From Desmodesmus armatus (lineage: Eukaryota; Chlorophyta; Chlorophyceae; Sphaeropleales; Scenedesmaceae): DNA of 64,000 nt. The notes beneath the pieces are model-generated. The model searched no databases, was not told where the DNA came from, and saw only the letters and a program-made list of their open reading frames with translations. The position numbers were made by a program, and so were the translations under genes. Below are positions 38,380 through 56,100 of the stretch, piece by piece; position 1 is the stretch's first letter, and each line of letters begins with the position of its first letter. The DNA lies in NCBI GenBank assembly GCA_007449985.2, contig VIIQ02000026.1, positions 62,001 through 126,000 on the forward strand, given 5' to 3'.

Positions 38380-39448
38380 GGGTCTGAATGCAGTCAAGTA
38401 ATAGTGCTAGATAGAGTCAGCATATGGTTTGCCACCTGTTGTGAAGTGTGTCTGCCCGACACAATATGGAATTGTGAGTTGCTGCAAGTGGCACAAGTTG
38501 GCAGCACTGCCCTAAGGTGTTGTGCTATGATAGCCCTGGCATGGCCCTCCCTCGGACATGTGCATGTCGTACTACGGCAGCTTGACAATACAACCTACTT
38601 GCAGCAGACGCCTGCACGGTCAACCGTGTGCTACCATGCACCACACAGCTGACAGCGCAGGGCCTTATTGATTCGCTGGCAATGCATGAAGTCACTAAGC
38701 TAGTGGCTTGCTGAATGAAACAGCACATCTGGATGGACGTTGACGCTGCAATTTACCGCCTTCCATCACACTGTACAACTTCTCTGCCAACTGCGGGTGC
38801 AACGGACTACTTGCAAACAGCCTCGTGTCAAACGATTGGCAGCTTTGATATCATTGATGACCCTTGTGGGAAGAAGTGAGGTATCAACTGCCTGGACAGT
38901 GTGACGCCCAAATACCACTGCTAGTACAATGGTGGATGCAGCTCTGACAGCACCTACATGTGCACAAATTGATGGTGTTGATGCCAACTGCTGTGCAGTT
39001 GCTCAGGTCACGGCAGTGCTTGGGTGTGCAAGTTCACTCAACAGTAGCCTAAGGTTGTACGTGAGCATGTTTCAAGAGTTTTCATACGGCATACGATGGC
39101 CACCACCGTGGGTTGAGTTGACTGCTCCCCAGGATGCATGCATTTCTTTCAGGGAATCCTGAGCACTGCTGTGTGCCATGCATTGCTGCATGACGGAACT
39201 GTTGAACAAAGCTGTACTCCAAATATTGATGTGTTGTGTTTGCTATATCAAGCGGGCACCTCCGCAGGCGGCCTGCCTCATGACAAAATCCTAGCTGGAA
39301 ATTAGACATGGTGAGTCATAGACACTTGCGAGGGTCGCGTTGCGCGCACAAGCTAGGCGCCTAACATAATCTGTTTAAGTCCATTTCGAATAGTTTTTCT
39401 TGCATAGGTTGGTACGGGAAGAAGTTGAGCGCGGACCTACGACTCGGC
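38380..39448. other. intergenic region between family copies 2 and 3
   Basis: No gene or strong repeat is seen. Short open frames on both strands show no family resemblance. The right end should carry the promoter of copy 3. Confidence 0.45.
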
Positions 39449-42225
39449 ATGTTCGGCCAGCAAACCTTAGCGCAATGTCAGGGTGTCGGATTGCCATCAT
39501 TAGGGTTGCAAAGAAGTGTCAGGGTGAGCATCGGGACAGCGACTCGCAACAGCAGCACCATCTGACCGTCCAAGGGTGATGCCACCTGCCTTTGCTGTTG
39601 ACATTTGTTGTGCTGTCCAGCACATGTGGGCCGTGCAATATCATCAAAGACACTCCTTCTGCCCTGCAATGCAGTCATGTGTGCGGCAAAAGGCCCCCTC
39701 TAGGCCCAAGGCAGCACAGAACCAAGCAGCAGCAGACTCAGCCCGCATGTCGGATGGGTCCAGCTCTGACACGGAGGACAGCGACACACACAGCTGGGGC
39801 AGTGAAGAGGATGAGGGGCAGGCTCCAACAGGGCCAGCTAGGCGCAGGCACAGCACAACAGCAGGAAGACGTGCAGGACAGCAGGTACAGCCATCAACAG
39901 CGGCAGTAGCTGCAGTGACAGATGCAGGCCCTTTCCAACCAGCAGATGCAGGGCCAGACCAACCAGCAGCAGCACCAGGAGCAGCAGAACAACAGCTGCA
40001 GCATGCCCTCCACCAGCCTTACTCAACACTGGTGGTGTGTGAAGCACAGTTCAGCTTCAGTAATGGTGTCCGCATCTCCAACCAGCTGGTCACAGACCTT
40101 GCTGAGCTGCACTCAGAGGGCAGTTGTGCAGTGCAGGTGTCAGTGGTGGTGCACCCTGCAGGATGGGGGGACTCACAGGACTGCAAGGATTACATAGAGC
40201 AGCAACAGCATCCCATCAATGCAGCACAGCAGAAGCAAGCGTCCGGAAGGCAGCAGTACGGGCCCTATGAAGCAAGGCTCCAAGGTTATGGAGTCACTCC
40301 ACTGCAGCTGTTCACAATCAGATCGCTCAGTCATAGCGGCGAGTAGAAGTCGTTTGCCACGGACACTGCTCACACACTCGTGCTGCAAGAAAGGGTAAGT
40401 TGGAGCATTGGCAGGTATGCGCACTAATGCATGCATTCAATGCATTCATGCAAGTTGATAGTGCACACCCGTAGTCCAAACACCGAATTGAAACAGCTTG
40501 TAATGCACACTCTGTCATGACACAGATGTGTTACACACATGAGTTAAAACCATCAAGTGCATGTCATGACGCCAGGCTTGAAAAGTGTGGCCTGCAGCAA
40601 AACATGTCACGGCTTAAAGCTTTGCTTGTGTATTGTATGTGATGCACATAAGTTGCATTGAATGCACAATCTGCAATACTCGAATCTGCAATCCTTGTCT
40701 TTTTCTCCCAACAACAGCCTGGCAGGCCGTGCCTCTAAGGCCTGCAAGCCGTAGCCTGTAGTAGAGTGTGTCCAACACATTGCTACGGGCCTGGGCCTGG
40801 CTGCCAGTGTTGACTAGGATAGACACCACTGTCGACAGTGTAAATGTTATATTACAGGGTCACTCTGTGTGCAACGGCTGACCCAACACCTTGCAGGTCC
40901 CTTGTGCCAGTGAGGCCGCTCACTTTAGGTTGCATATCCAGCCTGGCAGCCCAGCCAAGCCCAGGAACCAATACAGCCAGCACATCAGCCGTGCTGGTGA
41001 GGGCAAGGGGCTGCAGGTGTTCCCTGGCAGCGTGACAGAGGTCACAGCAGAGGTGAGACGCTGTGATCATAGTTTAACTGCATGGCATCTGTGTCAAGCT
41101 TTTTCCCCCATTTGACACCCGCTGACATACAGTGACATTCACCGCCGCATAGTGACATTCACCGCCGCATGGCCCTCTAGTTTAGGGTTTAGGTACTTAA
41201 CCCTTCACCGCCGCATGGCCCTCGGTTACACTGGCAGACGGCCTGAGTTGTCACGTGGATACGTTGACAGAGGCTAAGGGGACGCCCTACGCCCAGCCTG
41301 TAGTACAGAACGACGTACATACTGTGGGTAACAGGGGTCTTGATGGACCGAGGGAATCCGTGGACTGGGTTCAGGTCCTACGTCGGCAAGGACAGCTACT
41401 TGGCTGTTCCCCAAGCCCCCGACAGTACTCTACTCTGGTCGAGGGTTCAGCCCAGGCCTGCATACCAAACAGTCAACTTGGCTGACAAACTGCCATGGTA
41501 GCCATTGCGGTAGCCGTGCACTCACCAGTCGATGCGACTGCTGCTCTGTCGTCATGCAGGCAGGAGAGTTGCGCATGGAGGCAACTGGTGGGAGGACATG
41601 CTTGCATGTGACCATCCCCAAGGTCCTGGCATGCTCACAGCTGCCTGCTACTGTGAAGTTCCCATTGAGGATCTCTCTGGCGGTGCTGGAGCAACAGGCA
41701 GCAGGTGCGGCAGTGCCCATGCGCTGTTTCTACTACTACATGCTGGTACCGAGCGCCACCTGAAGTGGGGGGAGGGTTACCAGTCAAACCACAACTGCTC
41801 AGACCCTTATCGGCAACACGGCTACCATAAATGCACACTGTTCTTGCCAAACTTTGACTGCATTCATGTTTGTTGAGCTAGCTGGACTCCCGCACACGTG
41901 CAGTTGCTGACAGCTTAGCTCGCAGCAGCATAACACTACAACATGGTGCCCCATTATGCCACCTGACGGTCACAGAGTTGATGCTTGGCTGCAGGTGTCC
42001 CTGACCGGCCTGTAGGGCAGTGGCCCAACCCTGAGGAAGAGAAAGACATGAAACTGTACCAGGACACAACCGCTGGTACCGTGTACTGGCGTCTGACGCT
42101 GCCTCACCCACTGTCAGCCTATGGTGGTCGGCGCATCGCCAAGCAGTCCCTCATGCCGCACCAGGGCAGCTACAGGCTCACACTCACACTGGCACCACCA
42201 GCTGCAGCAGCAGCAACACCACCAC

Positions 42226-42262
<37 letters not shown>

Positions 42263-42837
42263 GGCAGTAGCACATGTGTCAACCCCTCAGGCAACAGCTG
42301 CAGAGCATACCAGTACAGCAGCCGCCACAGCAGCACCAGACCCTCACATGGCCCCAGCACAGCCTCCAGTACAGGCTGCTGCTGCTGCAGCACGCATTGA
42401 GCCAACAGCACTGACGGCCTCAGGATCGGCAGCCGCACTGCCACCAGCACCGCTTGCAGGTGCACTGCTGCAGCCTAGGGAAGTACACCGTGTCGCACCA
42501 CCATCAGCAGCAGCAGGTCTGCCTGAGGGCGTGTCTGCACCACAGTCAACAGCCACTGAACAACGCCTCAGTGCACCACCACAGGCAGGCCAAGGGCCAT
42601 ATGGCCAAGCAGCGTCAGGCGCAGCAGCAGCAGCCTTAGGTGCAGCAGCTCCTGCCGCTGGCTCCTCTGGTCTCAGAGGCAGGCTGCTGCCCCTCAAGCG
42701 GCCAGCAGCACAGCTGCAGCTGCAGCAGCTGGTGATAGCCAATCGGCAGGGCGCTGTCATTGATGATGCAGCGACCGCAGGCCTAACAATGGCAGGCGCT
42801 GGGCCCAGCAGCAAGAAGCCTCGCGGTGACAGGCTGT

Positions 42838-42876
<39 letters not shown>

Positions 42877-43566
42877 CCGGCTTGCCGTATGTAGTGGCAG
42901 GACCATCGGCAACACCAGCAGCAGCAGCAGCAGCAGGCCCTGTGTGCATCAAGCAGGAGTCGCCGCCAGTGTTTGACCTGACTGTTGACTCGGAGGATTA
43001 TCAGGCGCAGGATGGAGGAATCCTGCAGCACAGCCAGCAGCGCCAGCAGCGCCAGCAGCGCCAGCAGCGCCCACCCACTCCCCAGCCAGTACCACAGACC
43101 CCACCAGCCGCACCAGCAGGGTTGGCAGCATGTACAGCAGGTGGTGCTGCTAGTCCTGCAGCAGCACCCCCTGTCCCTCAGAATGCAGCACCTACCACCC
43201 TTCCTGCTGCTGCTGCTGCCGCCGGTCCTCTCAGACCCAGCACACCCGCTGCTGCGGCGGCTGCCACAGCCCCTACCACCCTGCCTCCAGGCCTGCAGCT
43301 GCCCCCTGCCTGCTCCCCTGCAGCCATGGAGCAGCAGCTGACAGCGTTCATGTCCCGTGGCCTCAGGCCGCTGCTGCCCCCTGATCAGTACAGCAGCCTG
43401 ATGGGCCAGCTGGAGGGGTGTTTGAACAGCAGGCAGGGGGTGGCGGGGTGAGTGAGGAGCAGCTGCAAACGCTGTATGCGTACGTGCAGGCAGCTGTTGA
43501 TGGTGGGCAGGTGGCTAGGGTGGTCAGCACACTCAGCAACAGGCTGCGCAGGATCAGCCAGGCGTG
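39449..43566 (+). pseudogene. SUMO-motif Q/A-rich protein family, copy 3 (premature stop and frameshift)
   Basis: Exons correspond one to one with the other copies: 39449-39523, 39675-40394, 40897-41052, 41560-41704 and 41995-43566. The conserved region is clear (LVTDLAELHSEGSCAVQVSV, GEGKGLQVFPGSVTE, PLSAYGGRRIAKQSL). Exon 5 is shorter than in the other copies, with one LLPLKRPAAQ box, a basic stretch (SKKPRGDRLSK) and IKQESPPVFDLTVDSED, a variant of the combined SUMO-consensus and SUMO-interacting segment. Two lesions are visible: TAG at 40344-40346, where the others have a CTG Leu codon, and a one-base gain near 43411-43420 that moves the C-terminal segment (LYAYVQAAVDGG) out of frame. All splice sites are intact, so the decay is recent or the stop is a sequence error. 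TGTAA lies at 43901-43905. Confidence 0.75.
41135..41225. repeat. TTCACCGCCGCAT repeats with a short telomere-like stretch
   Basis: TTCACCGCCGCAT occurs three times in about 75 bases in intron 3 of family copy 3. Between the second and third copies lies TTTAGGGTTTAGG, one and a half units of a plant/algal telomere repeat. Confidence 0.7.
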
Positions 43567-45791
43567 ATTCAATCACAGGCTACAGGGATGTATTATATCT
43601 TGCCGGGCAACTTTGGAGTGGAACTTGTGTCGTGCCAGGTGCTTGTGCTGGATGCAGATTATGGTGTTTTGTGTGCGCTAGTATTTTGGAGGGCGGCAGT
43701 CACTGGATGTCATTTTGCAGTGTGTGTGTTGCTAGTGGCAGCTGGTGGCGTGTGCTGTGGGTCAGCATGGCTGGCAGGGGGCATGAGAGCGGGTGCTGGC
43801 ATAACACAAGAAAGCTTGGCAACAGCTTGGCAGCCGCTAGGTGAAAAGAATCATTGCTGCATTGTGAGCTGGGACACGGACGGGGCTGTTGACTGCAGTC
43901 TGTAAAGCCACTGTATGTGTGGTGTGATATTGGCCTGTGGGTTGTTCATGAGTTTCACAGGTCCCTGAAGGAAAGTATGTGTGACATAACCTCCAAACCG
44001 TTTATGCTGTTATGACAGGGTTGTAAACACCAACAAGCAAATGCACTCAGCTTCAAGAGTGCCCGGGCGCCCGCCTATCATACTGTTTGTGACCAAACAT
44101 GATACATCACACAAACATTGAGCGCTCAACACATGAATGTGTCCCATGTGGACGCTTTGTCTTCCCAACTCCAAACAACCCAAACTTTGTAGTGGAACTC
44201 CATGCACAAGTCCTCCTCTCCTTCCCTCCAACCCCAACTTGCTTTCCTCATTGCTTCCCTCCAGACTTTGCCGACAGCATCTTGACACAAACAACAAAGC
44301 AGCACAGCACCACCAGCCTGCATGGCAAGCTTCAGATTCATGTGCACCCAGCTCGGTCAGTGAGCTGCAGTGTCAACAGTAATCCTGATAGCTTCCGTCT
44401 GCCAGACATCCCACCAACCCCCCTGAACACACTCAGCCACACAGTGAACCTTGGATACGGGCCAGACTAGGTCAACAATGCAGGCTGCACCCCATTTATC
44501 CAGGCAATACATGCCCCTCAAGACCACAATAAGCACCTGCCACACTCCTCAAGTCCACTCCAATTGCCATATGCATGTCTACAGCTAGCCGTGAAACCGC
44601 CAGCTCCGGGATCCTTTCAACTAATCCATCACAAACATTCCCACTCAATGGCTGTCATAAGCACCCAACATCACATATTTCAGAGTGATTATGATTGACC
44701 TCCTGAAGTGTGTCCCCATTCATTTTGCAGCAACTTCAAGTTGTGCGCAAAGGCAGCACATCAAGAACTAGACAACACAGTAACACCAACATGTGCTTCC
44801 CCGTACACATGGAATGCCAGTGACGTCAGCCCTGTGGTGCCACCCTTCTCACTGAACTTCGGAAGCCTCCTGGTCATTGGCCTGACTGCAACAGAGCTGA
44901 CTGCTGGCAGCCAGACAACACACACTGGCACCACTCTGCAATCATCATCTCAGGTAACTGGGTCCCTGTCTCTGTCACCAGTGCCAACCCTACCACACTC
45001 TCTTTTTCCTCTACTCCTGAATGGGGACAATTACGTTCGCAGAGCTTCCTGCAAGCACCAGCACCATTGACCCACAAAGCCCACTGCCCATAGTCAACAA
45101 TTGACGCATATCCCTGCAACTAGTCAACAAAGTCTCCAAGGGCTCCCCAAGCGAGCTGGATGCAAAACCCAACCACTCAAATTTCGTCCAAAGATAGCAG
45201 TACTGCAACCCACCCAGCCCCTTTCACATTACTGCCAGCTCCGAGTCTACTCCATGTGTTGGAGCATGCTAGCACACCGCTGTTTCACGTTCATTGCTGT
45301 GACTGTACATAACAGGCCTGGTTGGAGCCAACACTCCAAACAACTCATTCTTGACTGGCACCACCCTCCTCAACAACCCAGACAGCCAAACAGCCAGCTG
45401 TGATGCATGGGCAGTCAAGGCAGCACGACAAAACTCAAAGATTTTCACGGTCAAGACAGGCTTCTCACAATGGGGCAAACCCAACATGCCAGCACCATTT
45501 TTGTGGGAATCCCAAGAGCTGTACCATGCCTGTGCCTAAACCCGTAGCATACCATTACGGGTGCTCAACCGGTACCATGGCCCCAACCCTTTATTGTTCG
45601 CATGTCTGGTTTGAAGGGTCACTGAAAACACCCACACATCCTGCCCCATGCCCAAGCTGGGTGTTGCATACTGGCGCATGCCCAGACCTCAACAAACATT
45701 TTGAACGACCAACCCTGGCTGGTGTGCAGCCCTACAGGAAAGCCCTTGCTCCCCCCCCTGCCACCCCCCTCCCCCATGTCCCACGCCTGTC
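43567..45791. other. region without a firm gene; one possible exon
   Basis: The interval lies between family copy 3 (plus) and the 3' end of enolase (minus). TGTAA at 43901-43905 may end copy 3. A possible plus-strand exon runs from about 44731 to 44953: it follows a T-rich acceptor ending TTTTGCAG, is open throughout, and ends at CAG before GTAACTGG. Further Ser/Thr/Asn-rich open stretches lie at 44130-44470 and 45310-45540. No family is recognised and no gene model could be joined. Confidence 0.35.
43901..43905 (+). terminator. candidate TGTAA poly(A) signal of family copy 3
   Basis: TGTAA lies about 335 bases after the end of the copy 3 reading frame; another is near 44021. Confidence 0.35.
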
Positions 45792-51785
<5,994 letters not shown>

Positions 51786-52081
51786 GATGCAGGTTTTTTA
51801 AAGTTTATACTCGTTGCGCAACGGGCTGGCGTGAGCAAAACAAAAGTTTGGGACCAGTAGTGAGAGTGCCAATCTGGGCTTTGGCTTTGCTTGCAGCAGG
51901 CGAATAACGAAAAACAGCATCACGTGAAAGGCTTTCCTAACGAGTGCCCGTGATCAAGCTCGGACAAAGCCCTGTGACTTCCACTGACGTCAGTAGTGTG
52001 ACAGAGGGTCCAACTGTTCGCGACACATTCCATAACCTACACAGACACAGCATATCAGATGAGGTAAACGCTGCCTGCTCT
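51786..52081. other. intergenic region between enolase and AP endonuclease
   Basis: Both genes are on the minus strand, so these 300 bases hold the AP endonuclease 3' end and the enolase promoter. Only the TATAAA noted separately stands out. Confidence 0.5.
51802..51807 (-). promoter_or_regulatory. possible TATA box of enolase
   Basis: On the minus strand AGTATAAACTT lies 17-22 bases before the proposed ATG at 51785. TATAAA fits a TATA box, but the distance to the ATG leaves almost no leader, so transcription may start at or beyond this ATG and the true start may differ. Confidence 0.3.
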
Positions 52082-53105
52082 CTACGCATCGTCCTTCTTG
52101 ATGACAATACCCAGGGGCACGTGGTCGCTGCCTGTGATCTCCTTGAGGATGTAGGCATCATGCACCTGACCTGACAGCCCCGCATCCACCTGCAGCACAG
52201 GAAGGCACAGCAGCAGCTATCAAACTCGGTTGCTCCAGGAACATGGGCCATGTGCCTGAGCTAAACACATCAGTAAACGTTGCAGGAGAGATTCACACAC
52301 CCTGCATCATGCACCTGACGATGCACCTGACCTGACAGCCCCTCATCCACCTGCAGCACAACAGCAGCACACACAGAGACACAGCAATTTGCCAACCAAG
52401 CCCAGCCATTTTCAGGGAAACATGAGCCATGTCAATCAGCTGAAGACGATTAGTGAATCATGCTGGAAGGAGGGCCGGACACATTACATCATGCACTACC
52501 CTGACTTCCCTTCCTCCTGTCAATCAACCTTCATTCTGGCAATCCACCACCACCACCCTCCCCCCCTCACCCCCCCCCCCCCCCCCCCCCCCAGTGTATA
52601 GTCCAGCCTCCAGCCCTTGCCCTGCGCCTTCATGCCCTCTTGACCTTTCGCGCTCAACATCGTGCACCCCCCTCCAGCATTACACACTCCCACCCCTCCT
52701 CCTTTTCACCCCCCCCCCCCGCCCACCAGTGTATAGTCCAGCCTCCATCCCTTGCCCTGTGCCCTCATGCCCCACCTCCCGCCTGCACCCTTCCCACCAC
52801 CAACACACACAAACCAGGTAAACGCTTTCCTTGATACCTTGCATTAACACACTTTTCCTGCAGGTTTATGATGTCTAGCGTCTCCACCTGCCATCGACGC
52901 ACTGCTCGGTACTGAGCGATTACGTCACTGTTGCTTGCCTGTCTAGTAGGACAGTCTTAGTGAGCTTGCATGTATCCAAGTACTCCCTCTGTCGACACAC
53001 TCCCCCACCCCTGCTCCGCTTCGCCCCTGCCACCTTCACCCACCAGGGTATAGTCCAGCCTTCAACCCTTGCCCTCATGCCCTCCCCGACCTCACCCCCC
53101 CCCCC

Positions 53106-53139
<34 letters not shown>

Positions 53140-56100
53140 ACACACACACACACACACACACCCGTCTCACCCCCTGCCCCCCCCTCACCCACCAGTGTAT
53201 AGTCCAGCCTCCATCCCTTGCCCTGTGCCCTCATGCCCCCGTTGGGCCCCCTGAAGCTGTAGTAGGTGTAGCCCACCACACCAGGGTGCTGCTGACGCCA
53301 CGCATCAACCAGACCAGCACCCGACAGGATCTCAGCACCAAACGAGTCACGCTCTTCCTGCAAAGGGTGCAGGGCGGTGCCGGCAGGGGGTGGGTGGGTG
53401 TGCAGGGGGCGGGGGGGGGGGGGGGGGATTGGCGCAGGGTAGGTAAGTAGTGTACAACCTGCTAGGATCGCATTCACTGCCTGAAGTAAGGCAGGGTGCT
53501 GCTGACGCCAAGCATCAACCAGACCAGCACCAGACAGGATCTCAGTACCAAACGAGTCACGCTCCTCCTGCAAAGGGGACAGAGCGGTGCCGGTGTGCGA
53601 GCGGGGGTGATATGGGTGCAGAGAAGGTGGGTAGTGTACAGTTGATTGGATCGCATTCATTGCCTGAAGTGATGTTACTCAGTTGTGCAGAATATGTCGC
53701 AGCAGGGCCAAAAAGTGAGGGGTCTTGCTCCTGTCAACATGTCCTCTCTGTGGCTGCAACATGCTTTGAGCTTGCTGCCCAAATTGGCCCTGTTCCCCCC
53801 ACCTGTGTGAAGCCAGCTGCCCTCAGGAACTTCTTGGGTGCATAGACATCAATCTCCTTGTGGGCGCAGTTGAGGTCACCCAACACCACCACAGGCTTGC
53901 CACTGCTGCTGCGTAGGCCCTGTGTGAGTGGGCGGGGGGGGGGGTAGACGGGAAGAGATCCTGGTTGGAAGCGTTGCATTTTCTGCCATCTATAGCCTGC
54001 TAGACAAGCCAATGCCACAGCTCAACTGGTGTGCCGGGCATGCAGGAATCAGCATGCCCTACTTGCCCACGCACGTCCCACTCAACAACTGCCGTCCCAC
54101 CTTGACGTATGCTGCCAGTGCCTTGTTTCACTATGCTGACAATGCCTTGCCCCTCCACAAAGCCAGACGTCTTTCACTCCCCTCCCCTCCCCTCCCCTAA
54201 CAATCTGCGGATGCCTTGAGGTATCACCTTGACGAATGCTACCTGTGCCTTGTCCCACTGCTGTTCCCGAGTCTCCACCTTTCTCACACCCCGATTCATA
54301 CTTCACCACTGGCAGACACATTCCTTCTTCCCTTGCTCCTCTCCAAGCATGTGCGACGCCCTTCGCCCTCCTCAACCCCATCTCTAAACAGTCTGTTGCT
54401 GCATGTACATACCTTGACGTATGCTGCCAGTGCCTTGTCCCGCCACTGCAGCCCCCACCCCCACCCCCACCCCCGCCTCTCTCACCATGGTCACACATTC
54501 CCACCCATCCGCCCCTTTATCCCCCCCCCCCCCCGCAACAGCATCTGTTGCTGCCCGTATGTGTCACCTTGACGTATGCAGCCAGTGCCTTGTCCCACTG
54601 GCCCACCCTGTAGTCGAGCCGCTTCAGCCCCTCGCCACTGTTGGGGGTGTACACGTTCACCACCCACACCTCAGGGAGCTCCTGCAGCAGAAAAGGAAGA
54701 AGAAGGGAGGCACCCGTGGGCGGTGGGAGGGGGGGAGAGCATTCAAAAGCAAAGGCGCAGTGATGGAGACACCTGGACTCCTCAAAGGGGGGGGGGGTGT
54801 CAGTGATGTTGCTGTGATGCTAGCCACCTGCCCTGGCCACCATGCTCACCACTGTGACCACCCTGCCCTCATCGTCATGCTCCACAGACCCGATGCCGCA
54901 GCGCACACTCAGCGGCTTGTGCCTGCAGCACACACGGGGGGGGGGGGGGGGGGATCACACGAGCAGAAACAGTCAGCGGCTTGTGCCTGCAAACGAAGGC
55001 ATTGAGGGTGAGCATACGCTGACACATGTTGTACAAGAATCGATGCATCTCATAGTGATACAGCGACTGGGGCGGGAAAACACGTACCTGGAAGAAGAAG
55101 TGTGTGAGGGGCGCCTGACAAGGTAAGGGGCCCTGGGTTTGGGTCTGTGCGTGGCCCTGAGAAACCCAGGGCCACGCACAGACAGTCTTACTGATCATAG
55201 AACGAAGCTGGCAAAACTGACCACCCCTGTTTGTGTCACCTCACCCCACCTGCAGAGTGTAGCTGTGCCTGAGTAGCCCTTCTTTGCCGTAGAGCAGTTG
55301 AAGGTGACGTGCCAGCCCTGCAGCCCAACCTGATCAACCACATCAGACACGTGAGACTCCTGCAGCTTGGTCTCCTGGGACATCAGACACCCACAGCAGA
55401 TACACACAGCGGTTTCAAGCTCAGTGTCAACAAGCACATGAGTAGGTGGCCTGTGCCTTGACAGAGCTGCAGACTGGCCAACAAATCAAGTGCTACACAT
55501 CCCCCCTTTCATCGGACACAAGCTGTCTGTGCATGGGGTGGCACCAAGGTGTCTCTGAAATCCCTGTAGGCAGTGTGGTGCACACAGCAGCAATGCCTGA
55601 AGCATGTGCAGTGCGTGCACCAAGGTACGAGAGCCCAGCGGTGGCCCATTGCCATTCCAGCTCACAACCCTTACCTGCAGGCATATTGCATCGACCTGTT
55701 CTGCCTCCACCAGGCGCCGCAGCACCTCAGCGTCCTTGCGCATCAGCGCACGCATGCCCGCAACATTCCAGCTAATGAAGCGGAGCGCTGGACCATCAAA
55801 CTTGGGGGCACGCATGCTGACCTCATACAGGGGACCTGGGGGATGGAGTTTCAAGGGTGGGAGGGGAGGGGAGGGGAGGGGAGGAGGAGGGGAGCAAGGG
55901 GTGTGTGCGCTGACAGCAAAGGCGAGGGGGCGTCTGCTAGGTTTCCCTGCTTATCATGGGCGATCATGTTGTGGGTATAACTGCAAAAATTAGGTTCCTG
56001 TGTTGATGTGCCAACACATGCTCTCTGGCAAGCTGCTCTAACCCCGCCAGGTTCACCCACCGCAGCTCCACACACCTGGTGGCTCGTCACTTGCGGTTTT

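Noticed and set aside
44130..45540. Pherophorin or other wall-protein gene
   Set aside because: The Ser/Thr/Asn-rich frames suggested it, but the cysteine pattern and proline rods of pherophorins are absent and no exon chain could be joined.
53485..53567. Extra coding exon of the AP endonuclease
   Set aside because: It duplicates the start of exon 9 and would insert a repeated catalytic segment; the model without it has the exact family sequence.
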